A stretch of 64,000 nt of DNA from Arthrobacter sp. MYb229 (GCF_002975405.1 NZ_PCPS01000002.1:1-64000), one strand, 5' to 3'; numbered from the stretch's first letter, positions 1-9,513 are shown. Numbers and translations: made by a program. The notes: generated from the sequence alone by a model not told the origin.

Positions 1-126
1 TTATATATCCACCAAATTAAAAATAATTCGGTATCAATAAACTTGGCACACTATTGAGTTCTCAAACAACAAACACTCTCGACACCACAACCACCGCAAT
101 CGGCGGCTGCTTCGCTCCGGAGCAAC
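1..126 (-). promoter_or_regulatory. rRNA operon leader with boxA-like antitermination region
   Basis: Read on the minus strand, positions 70 to 43 give a TTTGAGAACTCAATAGTGTG-type sequence, the conserved boxA-like antitermination element that precedes 16S rRNA in many actinobacteria. An AT-rich stretch follows to the window edge. The 16S gene itself lies outside the window, so this is the leader only. The region contains no open reading frame worth calling. Assignment rests on recognising the element and on a good promoter just upstream at 133-160. Confidence 0.8.
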
Positions 127-132
127 TTTACA

Positions 133-160
133 ACTCTAGCATGTTTCGTGAACCGGTCAA
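133..160 (-). promoter_or_regulatory. Probable rrn promoter (minus strand)
   Basis: On the minus strand a -35 TTGACC (160-155) and a -10 TAGAGT (138-133) are separated by 16 bp, placing the transcription start near 126, about 55 bp before the boxA-like element. The position and near-consensus hexamers fit a sigma70-type rRNA promoter. Other rrn promoters may lie further upstream, but none as good is visible before 332. Confidence 0.65.
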
Positions 161-320
161 AACCAGTCGAAACGCCTTGTGAAAAGCTCTTTGCCACCGG
201 ATGAATTCTACGTGTATTCCACGTTGTTTGCGTTCCGGCAACAGAGAAAAACTATACAGAGACTTCGGTTAACTTACAAATCGACGGAGGGGGTTCTGCG
301 TCACATTCAATTTGGTGTCC

Positions 321-326
321 TAGTCT
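321..326 (+). promoter_or_regulatory. -10 box of a probable leaderless promoter
   Basis: TAGTCT ends six bases before the ATG at 333, so transcription would begin at or next to the start codon. No Shine-Dalgarno sequence lies in the six intervening bases. The -35 region is weak. Confidence 0.4.
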
Positions 327-332
327 GGCGTT

Positions 333-1295
333 ATGAGCGACCTTCAGACACTCCTTGGATACCGTGAGCCAATCTTTAACGCTTCGATGGCAGGCGCCGC
401 CGGCGGCCAGCTCGCTGCCGCCGTCAGCGCCGCCGGCGGCGTAGGGATGATTGGCTGCCCGGCCACCCCCACCGGCGAATGGATTTCGGAGCAGGCAGCC
501 CATCTGGGCTCAACAGATTCCCCCTGGGGTGTCGGTTTCATGGCGTGGTCTTTGGAAAATGACTTGAGCGCCTTGGAAAGCTTCCTCGACTACGAGCCGT
601 CATTGGTTGTGTTGAGTTTCGGCGACCCCACCAGGAGTGCGGCCCTAGCCCACGAAGCGGGAGTGCTCACTGCCATGCAGGTGGGAAACGCGGAAGACCT
701 CGCCCGGGCCATGCAAGATGATATCGATGTTGTCATTGCCCGGGGCGGCGAAGGCGGCGGCCATGGGCGCAACGAAGCGGGAACGCTGCCGCTGGTGCAG
801 CTGGCGACGATGCAGAACGTTAAACCGGTGATCGCCGCCGGCGGCATCGGCACCGCCCGGGCCGTGGCTGCGGTATTGGCCGCCGGCGCAGATGCGGCTT
901 GGGTAGGGACGCGTTTCCTTGCTAGTGCCGAAGCCAGCGGACACGAGAACTTAAAGGCCGCGGTCCTGGCCTCCGGATTAGACGACACCGTATACACCCG
1001 CGCATTTGATATCGCACAGCAGCTTCCCTGGGCGGAAGAGTTTGGCGGACGGGCGCTGAGAAACGAATTCAGCCAGCACTGGGCCGGGGACATTCCCGGG
1101 CTGCAGGCCGCTGCCACGGAACAGCTGCGTGAACAGATGCGCACTGCCCGCGCGCAAGCGCTGGTCTCGATGGCCCCGGTTTATGCCGGTGAAGCGGTCC
1201 AATTCGTTCAAGCAGAGGAAAGCGCCGCGCAGATCATGGCCGAGTTGGGACAATTCCGCGAAATTCTCGAGCGGACCGCACGACGCTTCGACTGA
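333..1295 (+). CDS. Nitronate monooxygenase family flavoprotein
   Basis: A 320-residue TIM-barrel flavoprotein of the nitronate monooxygenase (2-nitropropane dioxygenase) family, which oxidises alkyl nitronates using FMN and oxygen. Visible family features are the glycine-rich stretch RGGEGGGHG near residue 140 and the phosphate-binding segment AAGGIGTARA followed by GADAAWVGTRF. Length is usual for the family. The start at 333 has no ribosome-binding site but a -10 box six bases upstream, suggesting a leaderless message. It stands alone between the divergent rrn promoter and the convergent panC, whose stop begins one base after this gene ends. The true substrate could also be an enoyl-type compound, since some relatives are reductases. 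Confidence 0.82.
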   Translation: MSDLQTLLGYREPIFNASMAGAAGGQLAAAVSAAGGVGMIGCPATPTGEWISEQAAHLGSTDSPWGVGFMAWSLENDLSALESFLDYEPSLVVLSFGDPTRSAALAHEAGVLTAMQVGNAEDLARAMQDDIDVVIARGGEGGGHGRNEAGTLPLVQLATMQNVKPVIAAGGIGTARAVAAVLAAGADAAWVGTRFLASAEASGHENLKAAVLASGLDDTVYTRAFDIAQQLPWAEEFGGRALRNEFSQHWAGDIPGLQAAATEQLREQMRTARAQALVSMAPVYAGEAVQFVQAEESAAQIMAELGQFREILERTARRFD

Positions 1296-1296
1296 C

Positions 1297-2163
1297 TTAA
1301 ATTGGCTGGTTATCGATCAAGCGCACATTACCGACCTTGGCCGCCACCAGCACGAGGCCCTGCCCGGTAAAGGGAGTGTCCTGGCAATTGAAGGCTAGCT
1401 CCTGGAGGGTATTGGGGTCTACCACCACGAAATAGTCGAGCTCGACTAGTGGTTCCATCTGGAACAGGCCCAGCGCGTCGTCAATATTCAGCGGTTCGTG
1501 ACGGGCAGCACGCCCGGAAATCAGTTCTATCGCACGGTGCAGCACCAACGCGGCCCGCAATTCTTCGGCGTTGAGCAACGCATTGCGGCTGGACAGCGCC
1601 AGCCCTTCGGGGCTCCTTACGATCGGCACCGAGCGCAGTTGCACCGGGTAGTCCAAATCTGCGACCATCCGCCGGATGAGCGCCAACTGCTGAGCGTCCT
1701 TCTGCCCGAAATAGGCGCGGTATTCGCCTTGCCGCGGATCTGCCAGGTGAAGCAGCTTGGCCACCACCGCCAGCATCCCGTCGAAATGCCCCGGGCGGGA
1801 GGCCCCCTCGTACATTTCGCCCAGCACCCCGCTGTTCAGCCGGATCAACGGCATCCCCGCGTGGTAGATTTCCTCGGCGCGCGGCGCGAAGACGATATCG
1901 ACCCCGGCCTGCGCGGCCAATTGCACATCGGCATCTAGGTCACGCGGGTAATTGGCATAGTCCTGTGCATCATTGAATTGCAGCTCATTGACGAAGACCG
2001 AACTGACCACCAACTCGTTTTCGGTACGCGCCTTGGCAAAAAGTCGCGCGTGCCCCTCATGCAATGCCCCCATGGTGGGAACAAAGCCCAGAGTTTGCGG
2101 GTTGGCCTGAGCGATCGCTGTCTTCAGCTCATCGCGGGTTTGAACAATCATCGGGGTCTTCAC
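1297..2163 (-). CDS. panC: Pantoate--beta-alanine ligase
   Basis: A 288-residue pantothenate synthetase that joins D-pantoate and beta-alanine with ATP in the last step of vitamin B5 synthesis. The nucleotidyltransferase motif TMGALHEGH (HxGH at residues 35-38) and the C-terminal SSRNALL segment that closes over ATP are both present. It is the last gene of a long minus-strand run. The DUF2520 gene ends five bases upstream, so the two are surely co-transcribed, an arrangement common in actinobacteria. No panB or panD is seen in the window. Confidence 0.96.
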   Translation of the reverse strand: MKTPMIVQTRDELKTAIAQANPQTLGFVPTMGALHEGHARLFAKARTENELVVSSVFVNELQFNDAQDYANYPRDLDADVQLAAQAGVDIVFAPRAEEIYHAGMPLIRLNSGVLGEMYEGASRPGHFDGMLAVVAKLLHLADPRQGEYRAYFGQKDAQQLALIRRMVADLDYPVQLRSVPIVRSPEGLALSSRNALLNAEELRAALVLHRAIELISGRAARHEPLNIDDALGLFQMEPLVELDYFVVVDPNTLQELAFNCQDTPFTGQGLVLVAAKVGNVRLIDNQPI

Positions 2164-2168
2164 GCCCT

Positions 2169-3035
2169 CTATTCTAGAACCTGCAGCAGTTCTTGAAGTG
2201 TTCCCGGCGAGATCCGCCCGAGTGCCGCCGCACGTTGCGCGGTAGCCCGCGAGAGGCTGCGGTAACTGTCCACGGTCTCGGTTTGGTCCTTGGCCATCGC
2301 GGCCAGATGCGCCCTGACGGTTCCCACGTCGCCCCGGGCTACCGGCCCGGTCAAGGCTCCGGCTCCCGAACGCAAGGCGTTGTCCAGGCTTGCGCCCATC
2401 AACGCACGCAGCGTAGCCGCCGGATCTTGCACCCCGATCCGGCGTAGCATATCGGCCGACTGCGCGGTAATGGTGTTCAGATGATTTGCCGCATGGGCCA
2501 GCGCCGCGTGATAGCTCACGCGGTCTGCCTCGGCGATTACCACCGGCTCTCCGCGCATCTCCACCACGAGCGCCTGAGCCACGGGGAGCATGATTTCATC
2601 CGCGGTGACGGCGAAAACGCAGTCGGTAAGCCGTTGCAGATCCAAGCTCATCCCGGTAAAGGTCATTGCCGGGTGGATGGCCAGCGGGAAGGCTCCGGCG
2701 GCTCGCGCGGGCTCCAGGATCCCGGTGCCGTACCGTCCGGCGGTGTGGGCAACCAGCTGGCCTGTCACAAAGTGCCCAGCGGCGGCCAAGCCCTGGACCA
2801 GTTCGCCGAGCACATCATCTGGGACCGCGAAGAGCACCAGCTCGCTGCGCCGCAGGATTTCGGCCGGATCCAGGATCTCCACGCCGGGCAGCAACACCTC
2901 GGCACGGTCCCGCGACGCTTCGGAGACCGCATGCACGCCGGTGATCCGGTGCCCGGCGGCCGCCAATGCGGCTCCGAGGACCGCTCCGACCTTGCCGGCG
3001 GAGATGATTCCAATGCCTAAGCGTGGTGCCTCCAT
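2169..3035 (-). CDS. Rossmann-like/DUF2520 oxidoreductase-like protein
   Basis: About 288 residues. The N-terminus LGIGIISAGKVGAVLG is a Rossmann dinucleotide-binding turn, and the C-terminal half, with YHAALAHAANHLNT, is the DUF2520 domain that resembles the helical domain of ketopantoate reductase and pyrroline-carboxylate reductase. The ATG at 3035 is preferred over one 13 codons upstream because GAGAGG lies at the right distance and the upstream gene stops at 3040. Position directly before panC suggests a role in pantothenate synthesis, possibly as a ketopantoate reductase. That is inference, because the family is not well characterised. Confidence 0.82.
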   Translation of the reverse strand: MEAPRLGIGIISAGKVGAVLGAALAAAGHRITGVHAVSEASRDRAEVLLPGVEILDPAEILRRSELVLFAVPDDVLGELVQGLAAAGHFVTGQLVAHTAGRYGTGILEPARAAGAFPLAIHPAMTFTGMSLDLQRLTDCVFAVTADEIMLPVAQALVVEMRGEPVVIAEADRVSYHAALAHAANHLNTITAQSADMLRRIGVQDPAATLRALMGASLDNALRSGAGALTGPVARGDVGTVRAHLAAMAKDQTETVDSYRSLSRATAQRAAALGRISPGTLQELLQVLE

Positions 3036-3039
3036 GGAT

Positions 3040-4350
3040 CTACCTCTCAACCTGTCGCCGCGCTTGCGCCGCAAAAAATTCTGTCGCTACCTGCTCATCG
3101 AGCTGATGCATGTAGCCCATGATCGAGCCACCTGCGCTGTACAGGCGGATCCCCGCCAACTCCCGGCGACGCTCCCAGGGGCCCTGCTGCAGCACCATCC
3201 CCTGGATCCGCCTATGCGGCACGAAGGCCGCGCTGCGCGAAAGCCAACCGAAGCGGGTGATCACGCAACTGCCGGTGCTCAAAAACGCCTGATGCTTCCA
3301 GGCCCCCGGAGACAACGCCTTGGCACGAGCCGGTGAGCTGGTGAAACCGTGGTCGGTTCCGCTGGTGATGGCGGTATGCAGCACCGCGCGCTGGTTCTCG
3401 ACCCCCAACTCGGGCAGCAAGATCCCCATCACCTGGGTGACCGCTTCGAAGTCCCCGACGGGCAGCACCAGCAGATTCGACATTTCTTCTTCACCGACAC
3501 CGAGCGCGTTGACCTCCACCCGGTACCAGCCGAGCAGCCGCCAAAAGGCCGGCGAACTGATCTGGATCGACTGCACCCGGCCGGCCGGCAACGACTGCTG
3601 CTTGGTATCGGCCAGCCCGTGGCTGATCCGCAGGCCGGTATCCGTGGCGCTCGCACTGAAGTTCCATGAGTTGTTCAGTTCCTTGTAGAACCAGCCGCCG
3701 AAGCCGAGCAGCATCGGCACCAGGCCGGCAACCAGCACGCCAACCCCCGAGAGGCTCAGGATGCCCAGAACCAACGCCAAGAGCACGCCAACCACCGTGG
3801 GAAGCCGCAGGAACATGGAGGCGAGCAGGCGTCCGGCTGGCACCTTGGCCATCAGCGGAACCGGCTGCGCGGCTTCTTCCTGCACCGGGATCTCGCCTTG
3901 GGCCAGCGCCAGGATCTCGGCACGCAGCTGGTGGGCGTGCGCCTTGCGCAGGAAGGACAGGCGCATGACCGAGGCCGAACCGTCGGCCACATCGAAGCGC
4001 AGTTCGGCCAAGCCGAGCAGCCGGGCCACCAGGGGCTGGGCGATGTCGATGCCCTGCACCCGGTCGATGCGCGCCTGCTTTTGGCTGCGGAAGACCATTC
4101 CGGCGTTCACATAAACGTGGGTTTCGCTGATCCGGTAGCGGGTGAAATACCAGGACAGCGCGTAGAAGATGAGCACCAGCGCCAGCGCCGCCGAGCCGAT
4201 GCCCACGGTCCAGGCCAGCCGGCTGCCGGTGAAACGTTCCGCCCAGGAAATGTCATCGGTATTCTGCCAGTACACCCAGGCCAAACCGACGATGGCCAGC
4301 CAGCCGTGCACAAAGGGGCTGGCCGGGTGGACCCGCTGCCATTCGTTCAC
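3040..4350 (-). CDS. PH domain-containing membrane protein (YdbT-like)
   Basis: About 436 residues with several pairs of hydrophobic segments alternating with bacterial PH (DUF304/YdbT) domains, for example the repeated pattern RISETHVYVNAGMVFR...RIDRVQGIDI and LRISHGLADTKQQSLPAGRVQSIQI. The GTG start at 4350 overlaps the upstream stop codon as GTGA, a coupled arrangement. A longer reading in the same frame exists upstream but is the shadow of the neighbouring gene. Role unknown; pairs of small and large YdbS/YdbT-like proteins are common in Gram-positive bacteria and have been linked to envelope stress and bacteriocin resistance. Confidence 0.8.
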   Translation of the reverse strand: MNEWQRVHPASPFVHGWLAIVGLAWVYWQNTDDISWAERFTGSRLAWTVGIGSAALALVLIFYALSWYFTRYRISETHVYVNAGMVFRSQKQARIDRVQGIDIAQPLVARLLGLAELRFDVADGSASVMRLSFLRKAHAHQLRAEILALAQGEIPVQEEAAQPVPLMAKVPAGRLLASMFLRLPTVVGVLLALVLGILSLSGVGVLVAGLVPMLLGFGGWFYKELNNSWNFSASATDTGLRISHGLADTKQQSLPAGRVQSIQISSPAFWRLLGWYRVEVNALGVGEEEMSNLLVLPVGDFEAVTQVMGILLPELGVENQRAVLHTAITSGTDHGFTSSPARAKALSPGAWKHQAFLSTGSCVITRFGWLSRSAAFVPHRRIQGMVLQQGPWERRRELAGIRLYSAGGSIMGYMHQLDEQVATEFFAAQARRQVER

Positions 4351-4844
4351 AGCAGGTTCGCCTCGCCGGCCGCGACCAAGCGTTCGCGCAATGCCTGCCC
4401 GGTGTCTTCGCGCAGCCCGGGGATGACCGCGGTGGCCGACCCGGCGGCGGTGTTCAGCGTCAGCTTGCACAACCCATAGCGGCGTTCCAGCGGCCCGCTG
4501 GTGACCTCGACATATTGCATGCGCCCGTAGGGGATGACAAGTTGCTTGCGCCAGAGCACCCCGGAACGCACCAGCAGGTCTTCTTCGCGTTCCCGGTAGC
4601 CCAGCGCCCGCACCTGGCGGCGCAGCATGCGCAGGATCGGCAAGGCCAGGCCGAGGACCAGCACCGGCGGGAGGATGACCAACCACCAGGGCACGGGGAG
4701 GCCGAACAGGCGCAGGATCAACGGCAGCAGCGCCACCAGCAGGTAGCTGCCGGTCTGGATCAGCCAGGTGGCCAGCTTGACCTTAAAATAGTCGGGGTCC
4801 ACCGCGGTGAAGTTATTCGGTGACGATTCCATCGGTATTTTCAT
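4347..4844 (-). CDS. PH domain-containing membrane protein (YdbS-like)
   Basis: About 165 residues: two adjacent hydrophobic helices (LATWLIQTGSYLLVALLPLI and a proline-rich second helix) followed by one bacterial PH domain with the characteristic YREREEDLLVRSGVLWRKQLVIPYGRMQ-type sequence. This is the small partner of the YdbS/YdbT pair and overlaps the larger gene by four bases. The ATG at 4844 is chosen because GAGG lies six bases upstream; it overlaps the end of the DUF3180 gene by 32 bp. An ATG at 4832 is the alternative. Function is unknown. Confidence 0.78.
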   Translation of the reverse strand: MKIPMESSPNNFTAVDPDYFKVKLATWLIQTGSYLLVALLPLILRLFGLPVPWWLVILPPVLVLGLALPILRMLRRQVRALGYREREEDLLVRSGVLWRKQLVIPYGRMQYVEVTSGPLERRYGLCKLTLNTAAGSATAVIPGLREDTGQALRERLVAAGEANLL

Positions 4845-5274
4845 CGGTGTCCTCGGGCGGTAGTTTGCAAAGGTGCTGGACAAGGTAGCCGATGACCACC
4901 ATCAGGATCCCGGCGCCGGTGAGGACCATCGCGCGGGTGAGCGTGGGGCTCGAGCCGGAGGCGAACAGCAAGGTCAGCAGCGGGGCCAGATGCCAGCCGG
5001 TAATCAGTGCGCCGGCGTAGGCGGCCGCCTGCGCGAGCACAAGCGTGCGCGCGGCGGCGATCGGGTCGATATGGCCGCGGCCCAGGGTTGAACGCTTGAC
5101 CCGGATGCCGAGGAAGAGGACCACCGCGCACACCGCGCCCAGGGAGAACAACGCGGCGTAGTCGAGCACCGGGGAGAACCTGCCGGCGGCCGTGAGCAGG
5201 CGCAAGGCAACCCAACCGGTCACGCCGCCAAGCAGCGTGCACCAGATGAGCGTGCGCAGCTTGAGCCGGTTCAT
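4813..5274 (-). CDS. DUF3180 family membrane protein
   Basis: A 153-residue protein with four predicted transmembrane helices (LIWCTLLGGVTGWVALRLL, YAALFSLGAVCAVVLFLGI, an alanine-rich third helix, and GAGILMVVIGYLVQHL). The central RVKRSTLGRGHIDPIAAARTLVLAQAAA segment between helices two and three is typical of DUF3180 proteins, which sit after folK in many actinobacteria. Its ATG overlaps the folBK stop as ATGA, so translation is probably coupled. No function is established for the family. Confidence 0.85.
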   Translation of the reverse strand: MNRLKLRTLIWCTLLGGVTGWVALRLLTAAGRFSPVLDYAALFSLGAVCAVVLFLGIRVKRSTLGRGHIDPIAAARTLVLAQAAAYAGALITGWHLAPLLTLLFASGSSPTLTRAMVLTGAGILMVVIGYLVQHLCKLPPEDTDENTDGIVTE

Positions 5275-6104
5275 AGCCTGATGATGTCCGCGGTGTCCGC
5301 CGCTTCGGCCGCCAGCCGGGATACCAGCTGTCCGTTGAGCACCGCGTCGGCATCCATCCAGCTCCACGGGGCGAGCACGAACCCGCGGGTGTGGGCGCGC
5401 GGATGCGGCAGGGTCAGCAGTTCCTCGTCCAGGCGCAGCTGGTCGAAGGTGATCAGATCCAGGTCCAGCGTGCGCGCCTCCCAGCGCACCTCGCGGGTGC
5501 GCTCGTGGTTGGCCTCGATGCTTTGGCACAGCTCAAGCAGCTCGTATGGACCCAGCGTGGTGCGCACCTCGATGACCTGGTTGGTGTAATCGGGCTGCTC
5601 CGGCGGGCCGCCCACCGGCTTGGTCAGCGCTACCGGGGAGGTCCGCAGCACCTCGAGGTGCTCGCGCAGTTCCGCGATGGCCGAGCGCAGCGTCGCGGCG
5701 CTGTCCCCGAGGTTGGCGCCCAGCGCGATAATCGCGGTATGTACGCTCTGCTGCCGGGTCAGCGAGATGCTCACATCGGAAAAAGGCACCGGAATCGGAG
5801 CCTGCGGCTTGTGCACCACCACCTCCACGGTGGCCACCGAGCGCCAGGCGGCGAGGATCGCCTCGGCGATCTGCGCACCGAGCTTTTCGATCAGGTCCCA
5901 GGGTCCGGCCTGGATCTGCGCGACCACCAGCTGGCTGACGGCCCCGTAGTCCACGGTGTCCGCCACGTCATCGCTCAGCGCGGCCCGGGTGATGTCCACA
6001 TGCAGCACCACGTCGATGCGGAATTCCTGGCCTTCGCGCTTCTCGTGGTCGAAGACCCCGTGATAGCCGGTGGCGGAAATTCCCTGAATGCTAATGCGAT
6101 CCAT
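5271..6104 (-). CDS. folBK: FolB-FolK fusion: dihydroneopterin aldolase / HPPK
   Basis: A 277-residue bifunctional folate enzyme. Residues 1-120 are dihydroneopterin aldolase (MDRISIQGISATGYHGVFDHEKREG start; VVHKPQAPIP end), and about 125-277 are 6-hydroxymethyl-7,8-dihydropterin pyrophosphokinase (IIALGANLGD; ARTLDLDLITF; LPHPRAHTRGFVLAPW). The two activities are consecutive steps before folP. The ATG at 6104 overlaps the end of folP by 14 bp. Separate folB and folK genes are the more common actinobacterial state, so the fusion is mildly unusual. No stop or frameshift lies between the halves. Confidence 0.92.
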   Translation of the reverse strand: MDRISIQGISATGYHGVFDHEKREGQEFRIDVVLHVDITRAALSDDVADTVDYGAVSQLVVAQIQAGPWDLIEKLGAQIAEAILAAWRSVATVEVVVHKPQAPIPVPFSDVSISLTRQQSVHTAIIALGANLGDSAATLRSAIAELREHLEVLRTSPVALTKPVGGPPEQPDYTNQVIEVRTTLGPYELLELCQSIEANHERTREVRWEARTLDLDLITFDQLRLDEELLTLPHPRAHTRGFVLAPWSWMDADAVLNGQLVSRLAAEAADTADIIRL

Positions 6105-6993
6105 AGGCCTGCACGACTTCCAACGCGTCGCGGCTGGCCGCCACATCGTGCACGCGCACCGCCCAGGCGTTGTCCCGGGCGGCGAGCACGGTGGTCGCGG
6201 CGGTCGCCACGTCGCGGCCCAGCGGTTCGCGCGGGTCCTTGCCGTCGGCCAGCAGTTCGCCGAGGAAACGCTTGCGGCTGGTGCCGACCAGCACCGGGTG
6301 GCCCAGCGCCGCGAAGGCCGCCAGGTTGGCCAGCAGCGCCCAGTTGTGCTCGGCATTTTTCGCGAAGCCCAGGCCCGGGTCGAGGATCAGCTGTTCGGGC
6401 TTCACGCCCTTGGCCAGGAACTCGTCGCGCAGGGTGCGCAGCTCGGCGAGCACCTCGGCCACCGGGTCCCCGTAGTTCGCCTCGTGCACCATATTCGCGG
6501 CGGTGCCGCGGCGGTGCATCAGCACGTAGGGGACCCCGGTTTCGGCGATCAGTTCCGCCATGCCCTGCTCATAGGTCAGCCCGGAGACATCGTTGACCAG
6601 CTGCGCCCCGGCGGCGATGGCCGCGCGGGCGGTGGACACGTGCATGGTGTCCACGGAGATTACCGCGCCGGCCTTGGCCAGCGCCTCGATCACCGGGATG
6701 ATGCGCGCCTGCTCCAGGGCGGGATCCACGTCCTTGGCTCCGGGACGGGTGGATTCCCCGCCCACGTCGATGATGTCGGCTCCGGCGTAGAGCAGCTTCA
6801 GCCCGTGGTCCAGCGCCTTGTCGGTGCCCAGGAACTCGCCGCCGTCGGAGAAGGAGTCCTCGGTGACGTTCAGGATCCCCATCACCAGGGTGCGCCCGGT
6901 GGGCAGGTCCGCGAAGCTCTTCCGCTTCGACTTGCGGATCACGGTCAGCGGGCTGGTGGCCGGGCCGGTGCCCGGGATGGCTCCAAGTGACAT
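6091..6993 (-). CDS. folP: Dihydropteroate synthase
   Basis: About 300 residues. It condenses 6-hydroxymethyl-dihydropterin pyrophosphate with p-aminobenzoate and is the sulfonamide target. Family motifs are MGILNVTEDSFSDGG near residue 36, DVGGESTRPGA, the SVDTMHV strand, NDVSGL, and DPGLGFAKNAEHN. The ATG at 6993 has GGAAGG eight bases upstream and leaves five bases after folE. It has an N-terminal extension of about 30 residues before the barrel begins. It is translated between folE and the folB-folK fusion in one operon. Confidence 0.95.
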   Translation of the reverse strand: MSLGAIPGTGPATSPLTVIRKSKRKSFADLPTGRTLVMGILNVTEDSFSDGGEFLGTDKALDHGLKLLYAGADIIDVGGESTRPGAKDVDPALEQARIIPVIEALAKAGAVISVDTMHVSTARAAIAAGAQLVNDVSGLTYEQGMAELIAETGVPYVLMHRRGTAANMVHEANYGDPVAEVLAELRTLRDEFLAKGVKPEQLILDPGLGFAKNAEHNWALLANLAAFAALGHPVLVGTSRKRFLGELLADGKDPREPLGRDVATAATTVLAARDNAWAVRVHDVAASRDALEVVQAYGSH

Positions 6994-6998
6994 AATTG

Positions 6999-7577
6999 CT
7001 ACCTTCCGAGGATCAGGCTCATGGCTTCGGCACGGGTTGCGGTCTCGCGCAGCTGTCCGCGCACCGCACTGGTGACGGTCTTCGCGCCGGGCTTGCGCAC
7101 CCCGCGCATCGACATGCACATGTGCTCGCATTCGATCACGACGATCGCGCCGGTGGGTTCGAGGTGTTCGACGAGCGCATCGACGATCTGGGTGGTCAAG
7201 CGCTCTTGCACCTGCGGGCGGCGGGCGAAGACCTCGACCAGGCGCGCCAGCTTGCTCAGACCGGTGACCTTGCCGCCGCGGCCCGGAATGTAGCCGATAT
7301 GCGCGGTGCCGTAGAACGGGACCAGGTGGTGTTCGCAGGTGGAATAGAACGGGATGTCCTTGACCAGCACCAGTTCGTCATGTTCGATGTCGAAAGTGGT
7401 GGACAGGTGTTCGGCGGCATCCTGATGCAAACCGGCGAAGAATTCGGCGTAGGCCTTGGCTACCCGCTTCGGGGTGTCCAGCAGGCCATCGCGGTCCGGA
7501 TCTTCGCCGATCGCTTCGAGGATTTCGCGGACCGCCGCGGCAATGCGCGGCTGGTCGATCTCATTGACTTCAATCAC
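6999..7577 (-). CDS. folE: GTP cyclohydrolase I
   Basis: A 192-residue enzyme that opens GTP to 7,8-dihydroneopterin triphosphate, the first step of folate synthesis. The zinc ligands are visible as CEHH (Cys81, His84) and the Cys in EHMCMSMRG (Cys154). The [12 protein letters not shown] segment is also conserved. It lies ten bases after ftsH and directly before folP, the usual actinobacterial order. Nothing odd is seen. Confidence 0.97.
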   Translation of the reverse strand: MIEVNEIDQPRIAAAVREILEAIGEDPDRDGLLDTPKRVAKAYAEFFAGLHQDAAEHLSTTFDIEHDELVLVKDIPFYSTCEHHLVPFYGTAHIGYIPGRGGKVTGLSKLARLVEVFARRPQVQERLTTQIVDALVEHLEPTGAIVVIECEHMCMSMRGVRKPGAKTVTSAVRGQLRETATRAEAMSLILGR

Positions 7578-7587
7578 GACTTCGATC

Positions 7588-9513
7588 CTAGTCGGTCGAA
7601 CGCGCCGCGCGCTCCTTGGGGCTTAATACCGGGCCTTGTTCGTGGACCGGACGCTCGTCGTTGCTCAGCCACACGTCGCGCTTGTCGCGCTTGACCAGAT
7701 CGACGAAGAGCTCGGCGATTTCCTTCTGGTTCAGCGTTTCGTGCTCCAGCAGGGCCAGCGCGAGGCGGTCCAGCACGTGGCGGTTGGCGGTCAGCGCCCA
7801 GTAGGCGTCGTCGTGCGCCTGCTCGATGAGCGTGCGCACCTCCTCGTCGACCAGGTGGGCCATCTCATCGGAGTAGTCCCGGCTCCCGGTGCCCATGCCC
7901 TGCGCGGCGGCCGAGGAGGCCAGGCGCACCGCGCCGATCTTCTCGCTCATGCCGTATTCGGTGACCATCTTGCGTGCGGTGTCGGTGGCCTTCTCGATGT
8001 CGTTGGACGCGCCGGTGGAGGGATCGTGGAAGACGATCTCCTCGGCCACGCGGCCGCCCATGGCGTAGGCCATCTGGTCCAGCAGTTCGTTGCGGGTGAT
8101 CGAGTACTTATCGGACTCCGGGACCACCATGGTGTAGCCCAGGGCGCGGCCGCGGGGCAGGATGGTGATCTTGGTGACCGGTGCGGTCTGGTTCATCGCC
8201 GCGGCCACCAGCGCGTGGCCGCCCTCGTGGTAGGCGGTGACCTTGCGCTCGTGCTCGTCCATCAGCCGGGTGCGCTTCTGCGGCCCGGCCATCACCCGGT
8301 CGATCGCTTCGTCCAGCGCGCGGTCATCGATCAGGTTGGCGTTCGAGCGGGCGGTGAGCAGCGCGGCCTCGTTGAGCACGTTGGCCAAATCCGCGCCGGT
8401 GTAGCCCGGGGTCTTCTTCGCCACCGCGTTCAGATCCACCGTGGCGTCCATCGGCTTGCCGGCCACGTGGACCTTCAGGATCTGTTCGCGGCCCTTCAGA
8501 TCCGGTGCCTCCACCGGGATCTGCCGGTCGAAGCGTCCCGGGCGCAGCAGCGCCGGGTCCAGCACGTCCGGACGGTTGGTCGCGGCGATCAGGATGACGT
8601 TGGTGGAGGCGTCGAAGCCGTCCATCTCGACCAGCAGCTGGTTCAGCGTCTGCTCGCGTTCGTCGTTGCCGCCGCCGATTCCGGCGCCGCGGTGCCGGCC
8701 CACGGCGTCGATCTCATCAACGAAGATGATCGCCGGGGAATTGGTCTTGGCCTGTTCGAACAGGTCGCGCACGCGCGAGGCACCCACGCCGACGAACATC
8801 TCGACGAAGTCGGAACCGGAGATCGAGTAGAACGGGACCGCCGCCTCGCCGGCCACGGCCTTGGCCAGCAGCGTCTTGCCGGTGCCCGGAGGGCCGTAGA
8901 GCAGCACGCCCTTGGGAATCTTCGCGCCCACGGCCTGGAATTTGGCGGGCTCCTGCAGGAACTCCTTGATTTCGTGCAGTTCCTCCACCGCCTCTTCGGC
9001 GCCGGCCACGTCCACGAAGGTCACCTGCGGCATATCCTTGGTGATCAGTTTCGCCTTGGACTTGCCGAACTGCATCACCTTCGAACCGCCACCCTGGCTG
9101 CGCGCCAGGATGAACCAGAAGATGCCTGCAATCAGGATGAAGGGGATAATGATGCCGAGCATCGAGAGCAGCCAGTTGTTTTCCACCGGCTGATCGGTGA
9201 ACTTGCTCAGCTGCGCGTCGTTCATCGCGTCGACCACCTGGTCGGCGCGGGGTACGGAGTAGTAGAAGGAAATCTTCTTTCCCTTGTCCACTCCGTCGAC
9301 GTTCAGCGCGTCGCGCAAGGTCAGGTCTACTCGTTGATCTCCGTCGAAGATCTTCGCTTCGGTGGCGTTACCGCTGGTGAGTTGGTTCAGGCCCACGGAG
9401 GTATCCACTTGTGCCGAACCGTTGCCGAATACCATCGGCAGGAACAACACCATCGCGGTCACACCGACCAGGACCCAAATGATCCAGCTGTTAAAAATCT
9501 TCTTAGTTTTCAT
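7588..9513 (-). CDS. ftsH: ATP-dependent zinc metalloprotease FtsH
   Basis: A 641-residue membrane-bound AAA+ protease that degrades misfolded and regulatory membrane proteins. There are two N-terminal transmembrane helices (residues about 9-30 and 113-137) around an extracytoplasmic domain. The Walker A motif GPPGTGKT is at 207-214, Walker B IIFVDE at 262-267, the second region of homology [20 protein letters not shown] at about 311-330, and the zinc site HEGGH at 429-433. The family more often has HEAGH; the Gly form still keeps both His and the Glu. It is the first gene before folE in the minus-strand operon. Confidence 0.97.
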   Translation of the reverse strand: MKTKKIFNSWIIWVLVGVTAMVLFLPMVFGNGSAQVDTSVGLNQLTSGNATEAKIFDGDQRVDLTLRDALNVDGVDKGKKISFYYSVPRADQVVDAMNDAQLSKFTDQPVENNWLLSMLGIIIPFILIAGIFWFILARSQGGGSKVMQFGKSKAKLITKDMPQVTFVDVAGAEEAVEELHEIKEFLQEPAKFQAVGAKIPKGVLLYGPPGTGKTLLAKAVAGEAAVPFYSISGSDFVEMFVGVGASRVRDLFEQAKTNSPAIIFVDEIDAVGRHRGAGIGGGNDEREQTLNQLLVEMDGFDASTNVILIAATNRPDVLDPALLRPGRFDRQIPVEAPDLKGREQILKVHVAGKPMDATVDLNAVAKKTPGYTGADLANVLNEAALLTARSNANLIDDRALDEAIDRVMAGPQKRTRLMDEHERKVTAYHEGGHALVAAAMNQTAPVTKITILPRGRALGYTMVVPESDKYSITRNELLDQMAYAMGGRVAEEIVFHDPSTGASNDIEKATDTARKMVTEYGMSEKIGAVRLASSAAAQGMGTGSRDYSDEMAHLVDEEVRTLIEQAHDDAYWALTANRHVLDRLALALLEHETLNQKEIAELFVDLVKRDKRDVWLSNDERPVHEQGPVLSPKERAARSTD

